Below, piece after piece: positions 1 through 8,618 of a DNA stretch of 64,000 nucleotides. The stretch lies in assembly GCA_031292625.1 (NCBI GenBank), contig JARLGU010000019.1, positions 434,001 through 498,000 of the forward strand, written 5' to 3'. The position numbers were made by a program, and so were the translations under genes. Position 1 is the first letter of the stretch. Each line of letters starts with the position of its first letter. The DNA comes from Capsulimonadaceae bacterium. Lineage in GTDB: Bacteria; Armatimonadota; Armatimonadia; Armatimonadales; Capsulimonadaceae. A model generated the notes under the pieces. It made no database searches, was not told where the DNA came from, and saw nothing but the letters and a program-made list of their open reading frames with translations.

Positions 1-1
1 T

Positions 2-637
2 GCGGCGCCGAACATTGGGCTGCGCGTACGCGCGCAAGGAAGCCAGAGCGTCCGCATTGTGATCGACAGCACTGCGACGCCGCTCCTTGGCGCGCCTGCT
101 GACAGCATCGTTCAGATCGTCCCAGGGCAAGCTAAGACGATCGACCTGCCCGATACGGTTACGGCATTGGGAGACAAGCCGGTCTATGCAGCTCTGGTCT
201 TTTCGGCATCGTCGGCAGGGACGCTCACGATCCGTTACCCCACCCCGCGTCCATACGTTCCTGACAAGGAAGGCTACGACGAGATTCGACGCGACCAGAT
301 TAACGAGGCGGTCGTCGCCGTGCGCGGTCCTTGCCCGCAAGCGGGAGCTATCAGATTATTACGCGAGTTCTCATCGACGACGCCTTCCGGCAAGATCACG
401 CTGACATGGAATCCAAGCGTACGGACGGGTGAGATCCAACCGCTTGTCGTTCGCAGCGTAGATCTATTGCACGACGGCGCAGCGCGGAAGACGATCGCGC
501 GGATCGCGGTTGGCGAAGGAAAGGACGGCGACGCGGCGCAAATCCCCTGGCCGGCGGACGCAATGGGCAACGTGCTCTATCTTCGCGCGATCGACGAAGC
601 CGGCAATCAGTCAGCGCCTGTAATTTTTCTTCGATAG
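2..637 (+). CDS. C-terminal part of an unknown, probably exported protein (5' truncated)
   Basis: The reading frame is already open at the first bases of the window (A-A-P-N-I-G-L-R-V-R), so the GTG at 59 is not a convincing start and the gene begins outside the window. The visible 211 residues have no motif I can name. They are rich in beta-prone Val/Ile/Thr stretches and end with a fibronectin/Ig-like pattern, with I-T-L-T-W-N near the middle and Y-L-R-A-I-D-E-A-G-N near the end. That pattern suggests a beta-sandwich from a cell-surface or secreted protein, but this is an inference from composition. The stop at 635-637 is followed within 20 bases by a strong terminator, so transcription ends here before the chemotaxis genes. 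Confidence 0.6.
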   Translation, partial: AAPNIGLRVRAQGSQSVRIVIDSTATPLLGAPADSIVQIVPGQAKTIDLPDTVTALGDKPVYAALVFSASSAGTLTIRYPTPRPYVPDKEGYDEIRRDQINEAVVAVRGPCPQAGAIRLLREFSSTTPSGKITLTWNPSVRTGEIQPLVVRSVDLLHDGAARKTIARIAVGEGKDGDAAQIPWPADAMGNVLYLRAIDEAGNQSAPVIFLR

Positions 638-653
638 GATAGTGCTTTAACCG

Positions 654-684
654 GCCGGTCCCCACTGTGGGAACCGGCTTTTTT
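654..684 (+). terminator. Rho-independent terminator after the first gene
   Basis: GCCGGT (654-659) pairs with ACCGGC (673-678), and the inner CCCA pairs with TGGG around a CTG loop. Six T residues follow (679-684). It is a classic intrinsic terminator for the gene ending at 637. Confidence 0.9.
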
Positions 685-1014
685 CTTGGCAAGCACAAAT
701 GCCGGATTATCACGGCAGTCGCAATAGATGGGAACGCTTGTCAGTGACTTGGGATTGATAAATCGTCGGGAAGGCGCCAAACATATGCGAGACGAAGCAT
801 CTGCCTCAATGGCGGCAAGAAATGGAAGAATCTAGAGCGTCGGCGTGATTACCGGCAGTTATTCCTCCTTAAGTTTTGGTCGCTTGCTTCCGACACTAAG
901 TAACGGTAATCCGCTGGCAAATGTCGCACTGTAAGCAGACAACCTCATAGAACATGCAATCCTGTTGCCAGAGGATCGACAAGTAACTCACTGACAAACG
1001 CGAGGGATCTAAGC
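685..1014 (+). promoter_or_regulatory. Leader region of the chemotaxis operon with a weak sigma-28-like promoter candidate
   Basis: No gene is visible in this 330-base gap. TTAAGTTT at 869-876 and TCCGACAC at 889-896, 12 bases apart, loosely resemble the flagellar sigma-28 consensus (TAAAGTTT and GCCGATAA, 11-base spacer). The match is imperfect and could be chance. A Shine-Dalgarno GAGGGA at 1002-1007 serves the GTG start at 1015. Confidence 0.3.
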
Positions 1015-1383
1015 GTGCCTAAGAAAATATTAATTTCCGATGACGCCATGTTCATGCGCACCATGCTGCGCAAGATTCTTGAGACCAACGGCTATGAGGT
1101 TTGCGGCGAAGCGACCAATGGGCAGGAAGCCGTTGACAAATACATTGAGCACAGTCCAGACCTCGTCTTGATGGACATAACGATGCCGGTGCTCGACGGC
1201 ATCAGCGCGGTCAAGGCGATCAAGGCTAAGGATCCTAACTGCAAGATCATCATGTGTACCGCAATGGGACAGAAAGAGATGGTCTTTGAGGCGATCCGTT
1301 CAGGCGCCAAGGACTTCATCGTAAAGCCATTCCAGGCGCCGCGCGTTCTGCAAAGTGTCGAGAAGATTTTGGGCGCCGCCTAA
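1015..1383 (+). CDS. cheY: CheY-type single-domain response regulator
   Basis: This is a 122-residue protein that is a receiver domain from end to end. The acidic pocket is D9/D10, the phosphoacceptor is D54 in L-M-D-I-T-M-P, the switch threonine is T82 in C-T-A-M-G, and the conserved lysine is K104 in V-K-P-F. There is no output domain, so it should act by binding a motor or other target when phosphorylated by CheA. The start is GTG with GAGGGA seven bases upstream. It is the first gene of a six-gene chemotaxis operon, and cheX, which encodes a CheY-P phosphatase, follows after 14 bases. Confidence 0.93.
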   Translation: MPKKILISDDAMFMRTMLRKILETNGYEVCGEATNGQEAVDKYIEHSPDLVLMDITMPVLDGISAVKAIKAKDPNCKIIMCTAMGQKEMVFEAIRSGAKDFIVKPFQAPRVLQSVEKILGAA

Positions 1384-1397
1384 AGGGGGCTGAGACA

Positions 1398-1865
1398 GTG
1401 AAATCAGAACACGTAAACGCATTTGTCACGGGTAGCTTTCGCGTCATCGAGTCGCTCTTTGGCGCGCCACCTAAACGCGGCGAACTTCAGGCAAGGCCCT
1501 CGGTCTTCACGACGGGGCAGTGCAATGTCACGATTGGCGTCACAGGCGATGTCCAGGGGATCGTGATATTCGGAATGTCGCTCGTTACGGCCGACCGGAT
1601 TGCGTCGACGATGATCGGCGCGCCGATCAAAACGTTCGACGCCCTTGCGGCGAGCGCGATCGCCGAAATGTGCAACATGATCAGCGGCAATGCGATGACA
1701 GCGCTCTCGGACGCTGGCGTCAAATGCGATATCACGCCGCCGGCGCTGATCCGGGGAACGAACACAAAGATCTCGACACTGTCTATTCCAGCAATTATCG
1801 TGCCGCTTGAACTACCGGTCGGCCCATTGGACCTGACAGTCAGCTTAGCGGAAAGAAAAAGATGA
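1398..1865 (+). CDS. cheX: CheX-family CheY-P phosphatase
   Basis: This 155-residue protein matches the CheC/CheX phosphatase fold. The helix A-E-M-C-N-M-I-S-G-N-A carries the E90-x2-N93 pair that in CheX inserts into the CheY active site to hydrolyse phospho-aspartate. Only one such E-x2-N pair is visible, as in CheX rather than the two-site CheC. The start is GTG with the purine run AAAGGGGG about nine bases upstream. Its position right after cheY suggests that it ends the signal made by CheA. A 105-base gap separates it from cheA. Confidence 0.9.
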   Translation: MKSEHVNAFVTGSFRVIESLFGAPPKRGELQARPSVFTTGQCNVTIGVTGDVQGIVIFGMSLVTADRIASTMIGAPIKTFDALAASAIAEMCNMISGNAMTALSDAGVKCDITPPALIRGTNTKISTLSIPAIIVPLELPVGPLDLTVSLAERKR

Positions 1866-1970
1866 GGGGCGGCGGGCGGCTTGGTTCAGGTTGCCCGCAT
1901 CCTCCGGCGGTACGATCCGGCGTTCCGAGGAAATACACTTCGGCATTCTAATTAAAGGTGAGAAACGACC

Positions 1971-3845
1971 ATGGGCTTCGAAACAAATGATTTGGCTCAG
2001 CTCTTTTTCGAAGAAAGCGATGAGTTCGTTGAACTGATGGAAACCTCCTTGCTCAAGGTTGAGCAAGACGGCGCGGATACGGAGACGCTGAATGCGATCT
2101 TCCGATGCGCCCACTCAATCAAGGGCGGAAGCGGCAGTATGGGCTTCTCGGAAGTCGCGATGTTCACGCACGGCCTTGAAACGCTGCTCGACAACCTTCG
2201 CAACGGGCATGTGATTGCAGACGACGATATCACTGCGCTGCTAATCGAATGCGCCGATCACCTCAAGGATTTGCTCGACGCGGCGCGGGCATCGAAACCC
2301 TACCCCAATTCATCGCCCCTCATGACGCGCCTCGAGATCATTATCGACGGCGGCGGTCCCCCTCAGGAAGAGGAGTTCGATGAGGACAAGTTCCGCGCGG
2401 AAATCGCGGCTCTGCTTGCCGAAGAAGAAGGAAAATCGGCGGAGCCCGCGAAAGTCGCGGACTTTTCCGACCTGGATGCATTAATGGACGAGCCGGTCGA
2501 AGCGGCTGCGGTCGCGGCCCCAGCGGCCGCGCCGGTCGCAGCCGCGCCAGTCGCGCCAGTCGTCGAGACCGTTGCCGCTCCTGCTCCGTCCGCCGCGCCG
2601 GGACCGGTCGCGACGGCTTCCGCCGCGGAACCGTCAAAGCGCCCAGCTGCCGCCGACAAGACAGAATCGCAGATACTGCGCATCTCGGCGGACAAGGTCG
2701 ATCGTCTGATCAACCTTGTTGGAGAACTGGTCATCCATCAGTCGATGCTCGTCGATGCCGCCGGAACTACCGCATCGCCACAGATGGCGGCAGCGGTCTC
2801 CGCAATCAGTCAGGCAACTCGCGAGCTGCAAGAGCGTGTCTTAGCCGTCCGGATGCTTCCGGTCAAACAACTCTTCGGCCGATTCCCGCGCATCGTTCGC
2901 GACTTGGGCCGAGCCTGCGGGAAGCACTGCACGCTTGAGACAAGCGGCGAAGAAACCGAGCTCGACAAAATGGTCATCGAAGGCCTGGTCGACCCGCTCA
3001 CCCACCTGATCCGCAATTCGGTGGACCACGGCATCGAAACGCCAGAGGATCGCATCGCCGCGGGCAAACCGGAATCGGGAACCGTGTGGCTGCGCGCGCG
3101 CCATGAGAGCGGCAGCATTATTCTCGAGATCGTCGACGACGGCAAGGGCTTGGACAAAGAAAAGATTGTCAAGAAGGCGATTGAGAAAGGGTTGGCCTCG
3201 CCGGAGGATCAGCTCAGCGACGAAGCCATCTACGCCATGATCTATCAGCCCGGCTTCTCTACGGCGGCCGTCGTGTCAGACGTCTCCGGACGCGGAGTCG
3301 GCATGGACATCGTCGTGCAGGCAATTCGCGGACTCGGCGGTGCCATCACGGTCACGTCGAAGCTCGGACATGGGACAACATTCCGGCTGAAGCTCCCGCT
3401 GACCATGGCAATCGTCGAAGGCCTGACGGTACGCGTTGGCAAGGAGCTTTACGTCCTGCCGTTAACAAACATAGTAGAGTGCATCAAGCCAGGCGCGGAC
3501 GATATACATACGATCGCAGGCCAGGGCGAGGTACTCAATCTGCGCGGAACAGTGCTGCCCGTCACGCGGCTGCACACGGTCTTCGGCGTGCCAAGCGATA
3601 TCACCGAATACCAAGACGGAGTTCTTGTAATCGTCGAGGATGGAGCCAAGAAGGCTGCCTTGCTTGTCGACGAGCTGGTCGGACAGAACCAGGTTGTCGT
3701 CAAGAGCCTCGAAACGAACTACGGCAACGTGGAAGCCGTTGCCGGCGCAACCATTCTCGGTGACGGGAAAGTTGCACTTATTATCGACGTCGCGGGATTG
3801 TCGATACTCAGACAGGCATCCGCTCAGTATGCGGCGGCGGCATAA
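1971..3845 (+). CDS. cheA: Chemotaxis histidine kinase CheA
   Basis: The 624-residue protein opens with an HPt domain (about 1-110) whose phosphorylated histidine is H48 in C-A-H-S-I-K-G-G-S-G. A linker rich in Ala, Pro and Val (about 175-230) follows in place of a clear P2 CheY-docking domain. Next come the P3 dimerisation helices (about 235-300), the P4 ATPase with N box H345-L-I-R-N-S-V-D-H-G, G1 box D-D-G-K-G and G2 box G-R-G-V-G-M-D, and a C-terminal CheW-like P5 domain (about 485-615). AAAGGTGAG precedes the ATG. It phosphorylates CheY and CheB in receptor arrays. The apparent lack of P2 makes it short for the family. Confidence 0.95.
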   Translation: MGFETNDLAQLFFEESDEFVELMETSLLKVEQDGADTETLNAIFRCAHSIKGGSGSMGFSEVAMFTHGLETLLDNLRNGHVIADDDITALLIECADHLKDLLDAARASKPYPNSSPLMTRLEIIIDGGGPPQEEEFDEDKFRAEIAALLAEEEGKSAEPAKVADFSDLDALMDEPVEAAAVAAPAAAPVAAAPVAPVVETVAAPAPSAAPGPVATASAAEPSKRPAAADKTESQILRISADKVDRLINLVGELVIHQSMLVDAAGTTASPQMAAAVSAISQATRELQERVLAVRMLPVKQLFGRFPRIVRDLGRACGKHCTLETSGEETELDKMVIEGLVDPLTHLIRNSVDHGIETPEDRIAAGKPESGTVWLRARHESGSIILEIVDDGKGLDKEKIVKKAIEKGLASPEDQLSDEAIYAMIYQPGFSTAAVVSDVSGRGVGMDIVVQAIRGLGGAITVTSKLGHGTTFRLKLPLTMAIVEGLTVRVGKELYVLPLTNIVECIKPGADDIHTIAGQGEVLNLRGTVLPVTRLHTVFGVPSDITEYQDGVLVIVEDGAKKAALLVDELVGQNQVVVKSLETNYGNVEAVAGATILGDGKVALIIDVAGLSILRQASAQYAAAA

Positions 3846-3871
3846 TCTATTGCTTGAAAGGATCAACGACA

Positions 3872-4366
3872 GTGAGCACAACTACTCTTGAAGCTTCTGG
3901 AACCAAGGCACAGGCGGACGATGCTAGCCAATTCTTGACTTTTCGTCTAGCGGGCGAAGAATACGGCCTGGATATCCTGACCGTTCAGGAAATCAGAGGT
4001 TTCGTGCCATCCACCAGACTTCCGAACTCGCCGGAGCATGTCACCGGCGTACTCAATCTTCGCGGAACCATCGTCCCGCTTTACGACCTCCGGAAGATGT
4101 TTCAGCTTCCCGAGATTGAATACGATCAGTTCGCGGCGATCGTCGTCGTTACCATCGGCACGCGCGTAATCGGCCTGGTTGTCGACCGCGTTTCCGAGGT
4201 AATCACCGCGTCGACCGGCGACATCCAGCCGTCGCCCAATGTCGGTGCCGCGGCGGATCAGATCTGCATTCGCGGCATTCTGCGGCACGAAGAGCATCTT
4301 GTAATTCTGCTCGATGCGGTTTCGTTGCTGAAGAACGACGATCTCGACTTGGCACTCGCCGCGTAA
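3872..4366 (+). CDS. cheW: Chemotaxis coupling protein CheW
   Basis: This 164-residue CheW domain carries the usual signatures: F-R-L-A-G-E-E-Y-G near residue 30, V-Q-E-I-R-G, and V-L-N-L-R-G-T-I-V-P around residue 65. It couples receptors to CheA. I chose the GTG at 3872 because AAAGGA sits nine bases upstream; a longer frame from a TTG at 3854 would place the ribosome binding site inside the gene. It lies 26 bases after cheA. The 233 bases between it and cheR hold no gene I can support. Confidence 0.93.
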   Translation: MSTTTLEASGTKAQADDASQFLTFRLAGEEYGLDILTVQEIRGFVPSTRLPNSPEHVTGVLNLRGTIVPLYDLRKMFQLPEIEYDQFAAIVVVTIGTRVIGLVVDRVSEVITASTGDIQPSPNVGAAADQICIRGILRHEEHLVILLDAVSLLKNDDLDLALAA

Positions 4367-4599
4367 GGCGGCGGGCCGAAGGGCGGGCTGAGATTGACCC
4401 TGCCCAAACGCCGCGCCCCGGTAAAGGCAGCCAGCGGTCGGAGCATGAGATGCGTCGATCGAACAAACTGGCTGCCAGGGGATTTACCGGGACGCGTGAC
4501 GTTATATCCGGAGACTCGACGAACAAGGGCATCTACGGCACGATGCGGCGACTACCGCACGTCAACTCACTTCGCGCATCTAGAAAGTTAGAATAGAGA

Positions 4600-5514
4600 A
4601 TGGCGCTCGCAGATCTAAGATCTCGTAAGGCGGAACTCCTCGGATCGTCCACGCTTGGCGTTACGGAATATCGCCTCGCCGATAGAGAGTTCGAGTCGTT
4701 GCGCACGCTGGTCTACGATTTGACCGGCATTACGCTCGCGGAGAACAAACGCACAATGCTCGAGGCGCGGCTATCGCGCCGCGTTCGGACCTTGGGCCTT
4801 CCTGATTTCGCGGCCTACTGCAAATTGATCGATGCGCAGATGCCGGACGGCGCTGAAATCCGGAACATGATCAATGCGGTGACGACAAACAAGACTGAGT
4901 TCTTCCGCGAACGGCATCATTTCGAGTTCGTCAAGACGAACGTACTGCCCAAAATGAGTTCCACTGCAGCCCTCGGCTTGGGCGCGCGAAAGCTGCGAGT
5001 TTGGCATGCCGGTTGCTCGACCGGCCAGGAGCCGTATTCGCTTGCAATGGTCATCAGCGATTTTCAGGCGCTCGGGCCGGGCTGGGACGTCAAGTTGCTC
5101 GCATCGGATATCGACACGAACGTCCTTCAGCTTGCCCGCGACGGCGTTTACCGCGCGGACGACATAAGTTCCGTTCCGCCGGATTTTCTGCGCCGCCATT
5201 TTCTGCGCGGCAAGGGAGAGAATGACGGCAAATACCTGGTAAAACCGGCGCTGCGCGAGATGATCGCATTTCGCCACATCAACCTTCTCGATGATCCGTG
5301 GCCGCTGAAACCGACGTCGTATTTTGATATCGTGTTTTGCAGGAACGTGGTGATCTACTTCGATAAGACCACCCAACGGAGACTCTTTCAAAGGTTCGCC
5401 AGCCGGTTGAACCCGGGCGGCTATTTATTTATAGGACATTCGGAAACGCTGCATGGGATAAGTGAAGCCTTTATCCCAATTGGCGGGACGATCTATCAAA
5501 AGCCCGTCAAATAG
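4600..5514 (+). CDS. cheR: Chemoreceptor glutamate methyltransferase CheR
   Basis: The 304-residue protein has the CheR all-alpha N-terminal domain (F-E-S-L-R-T-L-V through L-E-A-R-L-S-R-R-V) and then a SAM methyltransferase domain. The motif T-N-K-T-E-F-F-R-E marks the receptor-binding and active-site region, H-A-G-C-S-T-G-Q-E-P-Y-S is the SAM loop, A-S-D-I-D is motif II, and F-C-R-N-V-V-I-Y-F and F-I-G-H-S-E-T close the fold. It methylates glutamates of chemoreceptors for adaptation. No receptor gene is present in the window, so its substrates are encoded elsewhere. The ribosome binding site is weak (AGAATAGAGA). Confidence 0.94.
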   Translation: MALADLRSRKAELLGSSTLGVTEYRLADREFESLRTLVYDLTGITLAENKRTMLEARLSRRVRTLGLPDFAAYCKLIDAQMPDGAEIRNMINAVTTNKTEFFRERHHFEFVKTNVLPKMSSTAALGLGARKLRVWHAGCSTGQEPYSLAMVISDFQALGPGWDVKLLASDIDTNVLQLARDGVYRADDISSVPPDFLRRHFLRGKGENDGKYLVKPALREMIAFRHINLLDDPWPLKPTSYFDIVFCRNVVIYFDKTTQRRLFQRFASRLNPGGYLFIGHSETLHGISEAFIPIGGTIYQKPVK

Positions 5515-5618
5515 AAGATTGGCAGCAAGGCGAACGAGGCTGCCGCACGAATTAACTGCGACCCGGCGTATGCGGAGAACCGGCAACGCAACGCGACCGA
5601 CCGTAGAAGTAAACGATC

Positions 5619-6707
5619 ATGGCAACGCATACCACGAAGGTTCTAATCGTCGACGACAGCGCATTGATGCGCCAGATACTCACGCGCCTCCTGTCAAGCG
5701 ATCCGGAAATCGAAGTCGTAGGAACGGCCGTGGATCCGTTTTTTGCACGCGATAAGATCAAAGCCCTCCTGCCGGATGTCCTCACGCTGGATGTGGAGAT
5801 GCCTCGAATGGACGGCATTACCTTCCTCGAAAAGCTGATGAAGGCGCATCCAATGCCTGTCATCATGGTCTCGTCGATGACCAAGGCGCACTGCGATATT
5901 ACAATCCGCGCGCTCGAAATCGGCGCAGTGGATTTCGTTCAAAAACCCAATGTCGCTACGTCCGAAGCATTCGCCAAAGAGGCCGCACAGATTGTTGAGA
6001 AGGTCAAGGCCGCCGGCAGGGCGCGTATCGGACGCCCTCGCCTGCGTCCGTTAACACCGATCGCCGCGCCGTCGGCAGGAAGCAGCGTGAGCGCGGCGCC
6101 GCGCCTCAGCCGCCCAGCGCCGTCCAACGCCATCATCGCAATCGGCGCATCGACCGGGGGAACGGAAGCGATCCGTGAAGTTCTTCTGGAGCTGCCCGAA
6201 GACACCCCGCCGATCGTCATCGTTCAGCATATGCCGCCGAACTTCACCGCGTCGTTCGCAGCGCGCCTCGATCAGTGCTGTAAGATCCGCGTCAAGGAAG
6301 CCGCCGATGGCGACAAACTGGCGCGAGGGCTCGCCCTGCTTGCGCCGGGAGGCTTTCAGATGGGACTGAAGCGCACGACGACCGGCTACGCGGTCACCGT
6401 TATGGATGCTGGCGAAGTGAACCGGCACAAGCCGTCGGTCGACTATCTTTTCGACTCGATTGCGGAAATCGCGGGGAAAAACGTCACCGCCGCGATCCTG
6501 ACCGGCATGGGCGCGGACGGCGCGAACGGAATGAGACGCCTGCGCGACGCCGGCGCGCGGACGATTGCCCAGGACGCCGCAACATGCGTGGTCTTCGGGA
6601 TGCCCAAGGAAGCGATTGCCCGCGGCGGCGCGGAGTACATCCTCCCGGTCCAGGAGATCGGCGGAGCGTTGCTCGATCTCGCGTCCACGGGCGCCTACGC
6701 TGCCTAG
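5619..6707 (+). CDS. cheB: Chemotaxis methylesterase/deamidase CheB
   Basis: The 362-residue protein has a receiver domain (1-125, acidic D12/D13, phosphoacceptor D58 in T-L-D-V-E-M-P, K109 in Q-K-P), a proline-rich linker, and a CheB esterase domain. The Ser-His-Asp triad is visible: S178 in A-I-G-A-S-T-G-G, H204 in Q-H-M-P-P, and D300 in T-G-M-G-A-D-G. It removes the methyl groups added by CheR and is activated by CheA. It ends the che cluster and converges on the AAA ATPase gene, with only 127 bases between the two stops and no clear terminator. Confidence 0.95.
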   Translation: MATHTTKVLIVDDSALMRQILTRLLSSDPEIEVVGTAVDPFFARDKIKALLPDVLTLDVEMPRMDGITFLEKLMKAHPMPVIMVSSMTKAHCDITIRALEIGAVDFVQKPNVATSEAFAKEAAQIVEKVKAAGRARIGRPRLRPLTPIAAPSAGSSVSAAPRLSRPAPSNAIIAIGASTGGTEAIREVLLELPEDTPPIVIVQHMPPNFTASFAARLDQCCKIRVKEAADGDKLARGLALLAPGGFQMGLKRTTTGYAVTVMDAGEVNRHKPSVDYLFDSIAEIAGKNVTAAILTGMGADGANGMRRLRDAGARTIAQDAATCVVFGMPKEAIARGGAEYILPVQEIGGALLDLASTGAYAA

Positions 6708-6834
6708 GCGGGTGTGGCAGACGCCCTCCGGACGAGGCGAGACGGAAAGAGACGCTCGGTGAAGCGCGGCGGACCAAGAACATTTTGCCCGCCAGCCCGT
6801 CCTTGACCAATGGGCGCCCGCGGTCCCAATCCGC

Positions 6835-8496
6835 TCACGCCGCCTGTTCGGTCTCGCTTTCGGTCTCGGGTTCCGTTTCGCCGGTCACCGGCGCGGAGGC
6901 TCCTAAGGCATCAAACTCCCCGCCGTCCTCATGCCCGTCTCCTAGAGCATGGATCGCGGCCTTTTCGAGTTGCTCTGCGGCATCGTAGATGGATGCGACG
7001 GGTTCTGCCGGCGTCGACGACGCTTGCCGGGCGCGGTTTGCGGCCCAGTGGCGCAGCATCGAGATCCGTTCGGCCATTGTCACCGACAGCGGAACTTGCT
7101 GGCGCGCGGTCGCAAGGAGCGCTTCGGTCGTTATGTCGGTGTTTTCATCGAAGGCGTCGTACAAAGATGAGATGACGACCTGCTCGATCTCGGCTCCTGA
7201 AAAGCCGGGAGTGTTCTTCGCCAATTCATCCAGGTCGAATTTCTCGGGGTCGCGTTTGCGCTTCTTGAGATGGATCAGGAAGATCTCTCGCCGCTCGCCT
7301 TCACTGGGCAGATCCACGAAAAAGATCTCGTCGAAGCGGCCCTTGCGCAGCAACTCCGGCGGCAGCGCCGAGACATCGTTCGCGGTGGCAACGACGAAAC
7401 ATGGGGCGGTCTTGTCCTGCAGCCAGCTGATGAACGTCCCGAACACGCGCGCGGTCGTCCCGCCGTCGGAGATGCCCGACGACTGGGTACCCGAGAACCC
7501 TTTCTCCAGCTCATCGATCCAGACGACGTTCGGCGCCGTACTTTCGGCCATCCGAATGGCCTTGCGGATGTTTTCCTCGCTCTGCCCGACGATTCCGCCA
7601 AAAATCTTGCCGACATCCATCCGCAACAGCGGCAACCGCCAGAGCGATGCGATCGCCTTGGCGGAAAGCGACTTGCCGCAGCCCTGGACGCCGAGCATCA
7701 GGACGCCTTTCGGGTTCGGCAGTCCGAATGCGCGCGCTTTTTCCGTGAACGCCACGGTACGCTTCTCCATCCAGTCCTTGAGCGTATCCATCCCGCCGAC
7801 ATTGGAGAACGCCTCGGTGGCCGGATAGTATTCGAGGATGCCGGATTTGCGGATGATCTGCTCCTTCTCGGACAGCACGACATCCACGTCGAATTTGCGT
7901 TTTTCCACGAGGCTCTTCGCGAAGACGTTCTCCGCTTCGTTCGCGGTCAGCCCCTGCGCGGCCTTGAGGATATGTTCGCGCTCTTCGTGCGCGAGTGCGA
8001 CATCAACTTGCGGGTTGGCCTTGACGGACTGGATGATCGATTCGAGCAGATCGTCTAGATCCTCCAGACTTGGAAGCGAATATTCGACGACGGTGATCTC
8101 TTTTTCGAGTTCGAGAGGCAGCTTCAGCGTTGGCGCGAGGATGATAATCGTCTTGAAGGATTTCTTCAGCGCGAGCGTGAGATCGCGGAGGCGGCGTATG
8201 ATCGTGACGTCGTTCAGGAACGAATGAAAATCCTTGAGCAGGAAGATGGCCGGATCGCGCGACTCCATGATCGCATCCAGCGCCGCAAGCGGCTCGCGCG
8301 TCTGATCGTTGCGCGTATTTGGATTAAGGACCATCCCCTGCGTGATCGTCCATTGGAAGACCCTTTTCCCACGGTCAGCAGCGATCTTCCGTATCGCTTC
8401 CTCGACGCGTTCTTCCTCCCACGATACAACATAAATAATGGGATAGCGTGCTCGAATGAGCGTCTCGAGCTCTTGATTAATCGACGACTGCACCAT
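6835..8496 (-). CDS. Ycf46-like AAA+ ATPase
   Basis: The 553-residue protein has the two-part layout of Ycf46-type AAA proteins of cyanobacteria and plastids. A degenerate N-terminal P-loop-like domain (about 1-200, with Y-P-I-I-Y-V-V-S-W-E-E-E-R) precedes a full AAA+ module. Walker A is G-V-Q-G-C-G-K-S (269-276), Walker B is V-V-W-I-D-E-L-E (324-331), a sensor-1 region V-A-T-A-N-D-V follows, and the arginine finger lies in L-R-K-G-R-F-D. The role of the family is not settled; in cyanobacteria it has been linked to CO2 utilisation. The ATG has GAGG five bases upstream. It is monocistronic and unrelated to the che operon. Confidence 0.85.
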   Translation of the reverse strand: MVQSSINQELETLIRARYPIIYVVSWEEERVEEAIRKIAADRGKRVFQWTITQGMVLNPNTRNDQTREPLAALDAIMESRDPAIFLLKDFHSFLNDVTIIRRLRDLTLALKKSFKTIIILAPTLKLPLELEKEITVVEYSLPSLEDLDDLLESIIQSVKANPQVDVALAHEEREHILKAAQGLTANEAENVFAKSLVEKRKFDVDVVLSEKEQIIRKSGILEYYPATEAFSNVGGMDTLKDWMEKRTVAFTEKARAFGLPNPKGVLMLGVQGCGKSLSAKAIASLWRLPLLRMDVGKIFGGIVGQSEENIRKAIRMAESTAPNVVWIDELEKGFSGTQSSGISDGGTTARVFGTFISWLQDKTAPCFVVATANDVSALPPELLRKGRFDEIFFVDLPSEGERREIFLIHLKKRKRDPEKFDLDELAKNTPGFSGAEIEQVVISSLYDAFDENTDITTEALLATARQQVPLSVTMAERISMLRHWAANRARQASSTPAEPVASIYDAAEQLEKAAIHALGDGHEDGGEFDALGASAPVTGETEPETESETEQAA

Positions 8497-8618
8497 GGCG
8501 ACCTCGCTTGGGATCTAATTCGGCTTCTACATCTCTATTAAACCCCACGAACGTGCTTGAATGGCATGGCGAGCGAGAGAAGCGTTAACCGGCAAAGACG
8601 CGAATGCGACGAGGCATC

